Of a stretch of DNA of 32,648 nucleotides, positions 13,852-18,545 are shown in pieces. The notes below the pieces were generated by a model. It had not been told where the DNA came from. It searched no databases and worked only from the letters and a program-made list of their open reading frames with translations. Both the position numbers and the translations under genes were made by a program. The DNA lies in the IMG/VR virus record IMGVR_UViG_3300043426_000133, positions 1-32,648 of that record; one strand, written 5' to 3'. This DNA comes from a virus. Within the stretch, counting starts at the first letter, position 1, and every line of letters starts with the position of its first letter.

Positions 13852-14321
13852 CGCTTCTCCCTTAAAAATTTATGGTTCCCTATCACCGTCTCCACCATGA
13901 ATGCCTTCATCCAAACTGTCTTCACTTTTACGTTGGTGTAATGTGTGATTCCCTTTAGAAAATCCTGTCTGTTTCCGTTGTACTCATCTCGTAGCAGACG
14001 TACAGCTATTTCCTTCTGTTTGGCGTGGTATTTCCATTGGTAATTACGCGTGTAAAAGGAGAACTGGTAGGGATGTGCCACAACGCTACAAACGTCGCTA
14101 CTTCCTTGGCGCAATCTGTTCAGGATTACGTGTCCGACGGCCTCTTGTCCCTTCGTTGGTTCTCCCCTTGCTTCAGCCCATATGGCCCCTGCGAGGCATT
14201 CAATCTCTGAGCTGGCTATCACTCTACCTCCATGTCCCTTTGGTCGCTCTGGAGAGCCTATAAAGGGTGGGTAGAGGGATAGCCAGAGAATACATCCTAA
14301 GACAACCAATCGCAAGCACAT
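13848..14321 (-). CDS. SleB-type cell wall hydrolase with N-terminal membrane segment
   Basis: A 157-residue protein. The catalytic domain matches the SleB/Hydrolase_2 family: 'LAGAIWAEARGEPTKGQEAV' with predicted catalytic Glu50, 'HVILNRLRQG', 'YQFSFY', 'FLKGITHYTN' and the C-terminal 'ETVIGNHKFL'. Such enzymes cleave peptidoglycan (lytic transglycosylase or amidase-like specificity). Residues 3-20 form a short hydrophobic segment, which could be a signal or signal-anchor-release sequence letting it reach the periplasm without a holin. The ATG follows AGGAGGA closely. It sits among small early-type genes far from the tail genes, not in an obvious lysis cassette, and overlaps both neighbours. 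Confidence 0.88.
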   Translation of the reverse strand: MCLRLVVLGCILWLSLYPPFIGSPERPKGHGGRVIASSEIECLAGAIWAEARGEPTKGQEAVGHVILNRLRQGSSDVCSVVAHPYQFSFYTRNYQWKYHAKQKEIAVRLLRDEYNGNRQDFLKGITHYTNVKVKTVWMKAFMVETVIGNHKFLREKR

Positions 14322-14473
14322 TCCTCCTCGTCATCGTATCGTCGTCGTGGAGAGACGTAGAAGCTGACGTCTGTCTCCTCGAAGCCTTCGGTGCAATGAT
14401 AGCACACAACAACATTGTCCTCAAGCTCATCGAGCGAAAGAGGGGCACGGCAGCATGTACAGGATTTTTGCAT
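14297..14473 (-). CDS. Small zinc-ribbon-like protein, 58 aa
   Basis: The start is the ATG at 14471-14473, overlapping the upstream TGA by one base (TGATG); the open frame upstream overlaps the previous gene. The 58-residue product begins MQKSCTCCRAPLSLDEL and has two cysteine knuckles, CTCC at about residues 5-8 and CYHC at 25-28, forming a likely zinc ribbon, then an arginine/acidic segment and a C-terminal CAC. Function unknown; zinc ribbons of this size in phages often bind host proteins or nucleic acid. It overlaps the start of the hydrolase gene by 25 bases. Confidence 0.7.
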   Translation of the reverse strand: MQKSCTCCRAPLSLDELEDNVVVCYHCTEGFEETDVSFYVSPRRRYDDEEECACDWLS

Positions 14474-14910
14474 CAGACTGCCTTTTTCTTGGGGATGAGG
14501 AGTTGTGCTATAGCGTAATCTTCGGAAGGGAACCCTACTTCTTCCAACCAACTGTTCAGAGCCTTCTTGGCCTCTTTCTTTGTTTTAGCTACGAACGTAT
14601 TTCCCCCGTACCCTCCGCCAATTATATCTCCGCAGGGTTGCATAGCATGCCAGTGCCAAACACAATACCGTACATCATGGCTACATACAATCTCATAATC
14701 TTCTTGTTTGTTAGAAGCCCTTGTGTACGAGTCAGCTGCCCACTCAGTGCTACACAGATAATCAATCAACTTCTGTGCATCCTTCTTCTTGTAGAATACA
14801 GCATAGCCATCTTTGTCCTCCTTATCCTGATGGATGTAAGAGGGGTCAATGCACAGGGAGCCTTCTGGATACTCTGCACATGGCTTAAGGAACACTTGAT
14901 ACGTTTTCAT
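14473..14910 (-). CDS. Hypothetical phage protein, 145 aa
   Basis: Starts MKTYQVFLKPCAEYPEGSLC; the ATG overlaps the previous TGA (ATGA at 14907-14910) with AAAGGAG upstream. The 145-residue protein is alpha/beta with 'YAVFYKKKDAQKLIDYLCST', 'YEIVCSHDVRYCVWHWHAMQ', a glycine-rich turn (GDIIGGGYGG) and a helical, lysine-rich end. No family is recognised. It is the second gene of the leftward operon starting at 15231-15259. Confidence 0.7.
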   Translation of the reverse strand: MKTYQVFLKPCAEYPEGSLCIDPSYIHQDKEDKDGYAVFYKKKDAQKLIDYLCSTEWAADSYTRASNKQEDYEIVCSHDVRYCVWHWHAMQPCGDIIGGGYGGNTFVAKTKKEAKKALNSWLEEVGFPSEDYAIAQLLIPKKKAV

Positions 14911-15197
14911 TTGGGTTCTCCTTTATTCAGATATTGCCTCAAAGCATCACAAGCTTCTGTCAAGTAGTGCTCACGTTCGTCGTCCATAAAGATTCCATCA
15001 CCTTTTGGACTAGCTTGATACACAGTGTAGCCTCCAGCATCAGGGCTGTCAACATAGAACCTTCCGTGCCGTAGCCGGAAGTAGCCTACTTGCCCTTCTC
15101 CGATGTAGGCATCGTATTGCTCGGGGCATGCGTAGCATGTTAGTACGAGGGTGAACTCCCCTATCTTGATGCAAGGCGCTTCGTATTCTTCAGACAT
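14907..15197 (-). CDS. Conserved phage protein (ACPEQYD family), 96 aa, first leftward gene
   Basis: A 96-residue protein with a pattern I know from many phages: 'KIGEFTLVLTCYACPEQYDA', 'QVGYFRLRHGRFYVDSPDAGG' and a C-terminal 'GDGIFMDDEREHYLTEACDA'. Function is unknown. The ATG is preceded by AAAGGGATAAC, and the promoter at 15231-15259 starts its mRNA about 28 bases upstream. It heads the long leftward operon through the zinc-ribbon, hydrolase and primase-helicase genes, all linked by overlaps. Confidence 0.8.
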   Translation of the reverse strand: MSEEYEAPCIKIGEFTLVLTCYACPEQYDAYIGEGQVGYFRLRHGRFYVDSPDAGGYTVYQASPKGDGIFMDDEREHYLTEACDALRQYLNKGEPK

Positions 15198-15230
15198 TGT
15201 TATCCCTTTCTCTTTTAGTACAGTACATCC

Positions 15231-15259
15231 ATTCTATAACACGTATTCCAGTTTGTCAA
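15231..15259 (-). promoter_or_regulatory. Leftward sigma-70 promoter of the main minus-strand operon
   Basis: On the minus strand a perfect TTGACA (15254-15259), 17-base spacer and TAGAAT (15231-15236). Its start near 15225 gives a short leader with AAAGGG. It is back-to-back with the rightward promoter at 15300-15327, 40 bases away, so the two arms diverge here. Confidence 0.8.
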
Positions 15260-15299
15260 TCTCTTTGTAACTATTTCTGTGGTTTACTTTGATAGCCTA

Positions 15300-15327
15300 T
15301 TGACTTCTTGTGTTTTAGGGGTATAAT
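15300..15327 (+). promoter_or_regulatory. Rightward sigma-70 promoter of the leader region
   Basis: TTGACT (15300-15305), a 16-base spacer and a perfect TATAAT (15322-15327). Transcription would start near 15334, more than 500 bases upstream of the first rightward ATG, so it makes a long untranslated leader or a separate RNA. Confidence 0.8.
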
Positions 15328-15333
15328 AGAGGT

Positions 15334-15720
15334 ATGGAGTGGAAGATGCCTTGTAGGCATTCCCCTTCTTCTTGATGTGTGTGTCGGATTGCTTACGCTT
15401 CGCACATCTCGTAGCCGTAAAGGAAACCTACATAGCGGCAAGGCTGGGTATCGGGATAAGTGGCTGAGTTTTCGGTGATGACTTTTTGTTAGTCTGATCT
15501 TCACAGTATATCGTGGGCTACGTCCTCTGCAATGAGCCTGTAGGAAGTGGATTGAGAGTTCCATAAACATTGCGGATTGTTGTTGATAGGTCTCAGCCTT
15601 GATATGACCACATTCTGGCTCCGGGGATGATACGGAAAAGGAAATGCAAAGACACTGCTCCTGCCCTCTGCCTATACGGCTTTGGGTAGGGGCATCTTTG
15701 CATTTCTTTCACCAAAGATG
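15334..15720 (+). ncRNA. Candidate structured leader or small RNA, about 370-390 nt
   Basis: This gene-free stretch follows a strong promoter and holds no ORF with a ribosome binding site on either strand. It contains several inverted repeats: ATGCC-TTGTA-GGCAT (15347-15361 region), GATGTG with CACATC (about 15374-15409), AGCCG with CGGC flanking 15412-15438, TGAGA with TCTCA (about 15553-15595), and at its end a 12-bp arm pair GAAATGCAAAGA (15641-15652) and TCTTTGCATTTC (15695-15706). A CCTACA (15427-15432) could pair with the TTGTAGG of the first hairpin loop. GC content is close to coding DNA, unlike the AT-rich stretch that follows. I do not recognise a known riboswitch or large phage RNA class, so this is an inferred structured RNA. 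Confidence 0.45.
15641..15720 (+). promoter_or_regulatory. Two mutually exclusive hairpins (possible attenuator)
   Basis: Hairpin A pairs GAAATGCAAAGA (15641-15652) with TCTTTGCATTTC (15695-15706), extended inside by TGCCC (15662-15666) with GGGCA (15690-15694). Hairpin B pairs CATCTTTG (15693-15700) with CAAAGATG (15713-15720) around a 12-base loop. Both use bases 15693-15700, so only one can form. A short TTTC run follows A; B has no U-run. Confidence 0.5.
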
Positions 15721-15747
15721 ATATGTAAAGTAATGATTATAAAGAAC

Positions 15748-15765
15748 TATTAAGTATACTTAATA
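15748..15765. repeat. 18-bp perfect palindrome, operator or origin candidate
   Basis: TATTAAGTATACTTAATA is a perfect 18-bp palindrome in an AT-rich stretch between the leader hairpins and the second rightward promoter (-35 at 15793). Its two-fold symmetry suits a dimeric DNA-binding protein. No second copy was noticed in the window. Confidence 0.55.
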
Positions 15766-15792
15766 AGTAAACAATAAAGAGTTTCTTAAAGG

Positions 15793-15820
15793 TTGACAAA
15801 CAAGAAAAAGAAGATAGAAT
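15793..15820 (+). promoter_or_regulatory. Second rightward sigma-70 promoter
   Basis: Perfect TTGACA (15793-15798), a 16-base A-rich spacer and TAGAAT (15815-15820). The start near 15827 lies about 27 bases before the ATG of the first rightward gene, so this is the direct promoter for the plus-strand operon. Confidence 0.75.
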
Positions 15821-15853
15821 GGGTACATGCCTTAACGAAGAAGGGATTTCCCA

Positions 15854-16081
15854 ATGACCCTCCAACAACACCAAGCCTTACGTGCCTCTCTCCAGCAGAG
15901 AGGGTTTTCCTCATTACAATCCTATCGTGACAGCTTGTGTGCTCAGTACGGGCTGTCTGAAGACACAGCAGCATTCTATTTTAGTTGTTGCACAACGCCA
16001 GATGATGTGCTAACATGGATACATGAGATTATGATTCAGCACATGATTAACTGGAAAGTAAAGGAGAAGAATAATGGCTAA
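15854..16081 (+). CDS. Hypothetical phage protein, 75 aa, first rightward gene
   Basis: Starts MTLQQHQALRASLQQRGFSS with AAGGG nine bases upstream, directly after the promoter at 15793-15820. The 75-residue protein is helical, Gln-rich at the N-terminus, with two adjacent cysteines (FSCCTTPDDVLTWIHEIMIQ). First genes of phage replication arms are often regulators or host-takeover proteins, but nothing in the sequence identifies which. It overlaps the next gene by eight bases. Confidence 0.65.
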   Translation: MTLQQHQALRASLQQRGFSSLQSYRDSLCAQYGLSEDTAAFYFSCCTTPDDVLTWIHEIMIQHMINWKVKEKNNG

Positions 16082-16664
16082 ATTCAAGGTCGGTGATAAG
16101 GTGAGGTGTGTTGAGGCAGAAGACTGCGACTACGAGATTGTCGAAGGAGAGGTTTACACTGTCACCGACACGCATGAAAAAGGCGTTGAAATTGGAGGAG
16201 AGTTTAAACGTTTGGGGTGTTTCTTCAAGCCAAATCGCTTCGAGCTTGTAGAAGAAGCCCCTGTCGATGCCAAGCCGCCAACATTTGATCTTCGGAACAC
16301 AAAGATCGATGTGAAAGCCTATTCTAAGAAGCACGGGATTACGCTGGAAAAGGCGCACGAAGAGATTCAAAGTTGGTTGCTTGAGAATGGTGCTAGCTGG
16401 GACGTGTACCCAGAGCATGGCATCCGTAATGACGAAGCTGAAGCCCTGTTTGTTAATAGATTTCTACATCTTAGTTATTACTATGAAGTTGATCTTAACT
16501 TCTATGCAATGTACACAGAAAAAGAAATCACCCTCTCTCGCCAAGTGGTGCTCACCCCGTCTTATGTTGAAGAAGAGCTTGTAGAGTTTTGCGGGAAGAT
16601 GTATAATAAGCGAGAGTTCTTGTCTGCTATTGCTAATGTGAAGGAGAAAACAAATGAGTGTTAA
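16074..16664 (+). CDS. Hypothetical phage protein with N-terminal SH3-like domain, 196 aa
   Basis: Starts MAKFKVGDKVRCVEAEDCDY with AAAGGAGAAGAAT upstream. Residues 1-60 form a KOW/SH3-like module common at the N-terminus of small phage proteins (KVGDKVRCVEA, EGEVYTVTDTHE, FFKPNRFELV). The remainder (ITLEKAHEEIQSWLLENGAS, and a beta-rich C-terminus with EITLSRQVVLTPSYVEEEL) is unfamiliar. It may bind nucleic acid or protein; no activity is evident. It overlaps the nucleotidyltransferase-like gene by 11 bases. Confidence 0.75.
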   Translation: MAKFKVGDKVRCVEAEDCDYEIVEGEVYTVTDTHEKGVEIGGEFKRLGCFFKPNRFELVEEAPVDAKPPTFDLRNTKIDVKAYSKKHGITLEKAHEEIQSWLLENGASWDVYPEHGIRNDEAEALFVNRFLHLSYYYEVDLNFYAMYTEKEITLSRQVVLTPSYVEEELVEFCGKMYNKREFLSAIANVKEKTNEC

Positions 16665-17265
16665 CAAACAGAAGAAACTTGCTGACAAGATTCTTGATAA
16701 ATTGTTTCTTATTGACCCCTACTCAATTGTAGCAGGCGGGGCACCCCGTGATTGGCATTTTGGAGAGATGGCTACCGATATCGATGTGTTTTTCTGTGTT
16801 GGAAGAACCGCCACCCGCGGTACAGTAGAACAGATGTTATCTTGCTTCCTCCCCGAGCCAGATAGTTTTGTAAGTGAGGATGATCTCCCGGTCTCGTACG
16901 AGAAAAACAGCGCGCTACGTTGCGTCAGGAGCTATACTGTTGAGGAAACAAGTGTTCAGTTGATTGAGCTGCACACCCCCTCTTTTGATATTGTTGGCAC
17001 ATTCCCAGTAAATATGTCTAAGGTTTGGTACAAAAATGGAAGAATAACTCTTGAAAGAGATTTTATGATCGGAGAGAAAACAAAGCTCCTGTATCTTACA
17101 AATCCTTTGTATGCAAAGGCGGATAAGTATGTGAAGAAAATTACTGAGAAGTTTGTAGTAGGCAAGGGGTATAGCTGGTGTCAAACCAGAGAGTTTGCTG
17201 AAGAGCGCCTGATCAAAGAAGCGCTAGGCTATAACATTACTGGTAACGAAGGAGAAAACAAATGA
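16654..17265 (+). CDS. Nucleotidyltransferase-like protein (pol-beta superfamily)
   Basis: A 203-residue protein with the pol-beta nucleotidyltransferase signature: 'VAGGAPRDW' (Gly28-Gly29) followed by 'TDIDVFF' (Asp42, Asp44), matching the GG...DxD metal-binding core of poly(A) polymerase and tRNA nucleotidyltransferase relatives. 'SFDIVGTFPVNMSKVWY' further on could supply the third carboxylate. Such enzymes transfer a nucleotide to RNA, protein or small molecules; the target here is unknown. The start follows AAGGAGAAAACAA; the stop overlaps the next ATG (ATGA). Alternatives such as a toxin-like minimal nucleotidyltransferase cannot be excluded, but no antitoxin-like partner is evident. 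Confidence 0.75.
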   Translation: MSVNKQKKLADKILDKLFLIDPYSIVAGGAPRDWHFGEMATDIDVFFCVGRTATRGTVEQMLSCFLPEPDSFVSEDDLPVSYEKNSALRCVRSYTVEETSVQLIELHTPSFDIVGTFPVNMSKVWYKNGRITLERDFMIGEKTKLLYLTNPLYAKADKYVKKITEKFVVGKGYSWCQTREFAEERLIKEALGYNITGNEGENK

Positions 17266-17639
17266 ATGAAACACTGCAAAAAACGCTTGCCGTAATGATT
17301 GAGAAGGCCATCTCTGGGATTGACACAGCCACAAATTTCCTTGCTGCTGAGATTCCTGATGTGATTCATCAGTTGTTGATGTGGAATCTGACATATAGTT
17401 TTTTAAAAGCATCCCTCTGTTTTGCGATTGTTGTCGCTATTGTGTATTTTGCCTACCATGGCGAGAAGAAACTACACGCCGAGGGGGATCATGTATCAAA
17501 AGGATATCCTACATTTGTTGCAGCAGTTCTTATTGCAGGGCCTTTTTGTGGGTTGTGTTCTTCAGTTACAGAAGCATTGAAGATTTGGATTGCCCCTAAA
17601 GTGTGGTTGATTGAATATGCAGTAGAGTTGGTGAAGTGA
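17262..17639 (+). CDS. Small membrane protein, two predicted helices
   Basis: A 125-residue protein starting MNETLQKTLAVMIEKAISGI after GGAGAAAACAA. Residues about 44-66 (SFLKASLCFAIVVAIVYFAY) and about 82-115 (FVAAVLIAGPFCGLCSSVTE then a hydrophobic helix) are hydrophobic, separated by a charged lysine/histidine-rich stretch. The topology fits an inner-membrane protein; a holin-like role is possible but unsupported, since the cell wall hydrolase is on the other arm. It overlaps the nucleotidyltransferase-like gene by four bases. Confidence 0.7.
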   Translation: MNETLQKTLAVMIEKAISGIDTATNFLAAEIPDVIHQLLMWNLTYSFLKASLCFAIVVAIVYFAYHGEKKLHAEGDHVSKGYPTFVAAVLIAGPFCGLCSSVTEALKIWIAPKVWLIEYAVELVK

Positions 17640-17640
17640 T

Positions 17641-17871
17641 ATGGAATACAGACTCCCTAACTGGGACACTACGTTTGATGTCAACGACTTCTACGCAGCA
17701 TGGGATGCCTTGAGTGTTCCATTTGAGAAAATGGGATTCAAACTGGTTTCTTACAGCCCGGGGCTTTGTTTCTCTTATGGACAGTATGGGAGAACGTTTG
17801 AGATTCCTGCTTGTGTGGCGGCTATTATTGTAGAAAGATTACAGGGTGTTGTGGATGTGAAGGAGGGGTGA
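17641..17871 (+). CDS. Hypothetical phage protein, 76 aa
   Basis: Starts MEYRLPNWDTTFDVNDFYAA one base after the membrane-protein stop, preceded by GTTGGTGAAGTGAT, a weak site, so translation may be coupled. The 76-residue acidic alpha/beta protein ends VVDVKEG. It is unrelated to any family I recognise. Its stop TGA overlaps the start of the homing endonuclease gene by one base; the GAAGGAGGGG inside its last codons is that gene's ribosome binding site. Confidence 0.65.
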   Translation: MEYRLPNWDTTFDVNDFYAAWDALSVPFEKMGFKLVSYSPGLCFSYGQYGRTFEIPACVAAIIVERLQGVVDVKEG

Positions 17872-18545
17872 TGGCAAAAGACTCTGGATTGCGTAAAGGC
17901 GACAGATTTGGAAGACTTGTGGTTGATTCATGGGTGAAAGAGAAGCAAGGATGGAGGTGCTTCTGTGATTGCGGTAGTGTTGTTTTTAAACCAGCCAGCC
18001 ACCTAAAATGTGGGAGTGTCCTATCTTGTGGATGCTATCGCAAGGAGTGTGATACCTTTAATGGCGGAACAATGTCTTACGAGTTCTCCTCCTTTATAGC
18101 AATGCACTCCAGAGCTGGCGATAAGCTCCAAGAAGGAAGGGTTAAGAGACAATACTACGACCAAGGAATAAGAGTTTGTGAAAGGTGGAGTTACTCCCTT
18201 GAAGGCTTTCAGAATTTTATTACTGATCTTGGAGAAAGACCGGAAGACTACACACTGGAAAGGAAAAATACAAATCTTGGTTACTGCCCTGAAAATTGTT
18301 GTTGGGAAACTAAAACAAACCAAGCATTTAACAGAACAAAATTCAGGAACAACAAGTCTGGAGTAACAGGTGTATCGTTCGACAAGAGTAAAGATAAATG
18401 GGTTGCATATATCCATAAGAATAAGGTAAAGTATCTACTCGGGTGTTTCAATTCTTTTGAGGATGCAGTTTCAGCCAGAAAATCTGCAGAACTTGAAATT
18501 TATCCTGAGAAGATTCAGGACTATATTAGCACACAGGGGGAATAA
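17871..18545 (+). CDS. Free-standing HNH/AP2-type homing endonuclease
   Basis: The start is the ATG at 17871 (GGAGGGGTGATGG); the longer frame is Cys-rich shadow sequence. The 224-residue protein has three parts. The first is a zinc-binding N-terminus (FGRLVVDSWV, WRCFCDCGS, SVLSCGC). The second is an HNH-type core (GIRVCERWSYSLEGFQNFIT, DLGERPEDYTLERKN, GYCPENCCWETKTNQAFNRT). The third is a C-terminal AP2-like DNA-binding domain (NNKSGVTGVSFDKSKDKWVA, YLLGCFNSFEDAVSARKSAE). Such genes are selfish elements that cut specific DNA sites. It is wedged by one-base overlaps between a small gene and DNA polymerase and looks more AT-rich than its neighbours, consistent with insertion. Confidence 0.88.
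   Translation: MAKDSGLRKGDRFGRLVVDSWVKEKQGWRCFCDCGSVVFKPASHLKCGSVLSCGCYRKECDTFNGGTMSYEFSSFIAMHSRAGDKLQEGRVKRQYYDQGIRVCERWSYSLEGFQNFITDLGERPEDYTLERKNTNLGYCPENCCWETKTNQAFNRTKFRNNKSGVTGVSFDKSKDKWVAYIHKNKVKYLLGCFNSFEDAVSARKSAELEIYPEKIQDYISTQGE

Noticed and set aside
13848-14321. LGC near residue 10 of the cell wall hydrolase as a lipobox
   Set aside because: The hydrophobic part before the Cys is too short for a lipoprotein signal.
14455-14967. 170-codon plus-strand frame with hydrophobic stretches
   Set aside because: Antisense to two overlapping minus-strand genes; no ribosome binding site or promoter.
15271-15570. 99-codon minus-strand frame in the divergent region
   Set aside because: No ribosome binding site, its end runs through the leftward promoter, and the His/Arg/Pro-rich composition is unlike the other proteins.
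15334-15720. Cobalamin riboswitch, considered because NrdJ needs B12
   Set aside because: No B12-box-like conserved core was seen and the region is not upstream of nrdJ on the same strand.
16602-16607. TATAAT on the plus strand before the nucleotidyltransferase-like gene
   Set aside because: No acceptable -35 at 16-18 bases.
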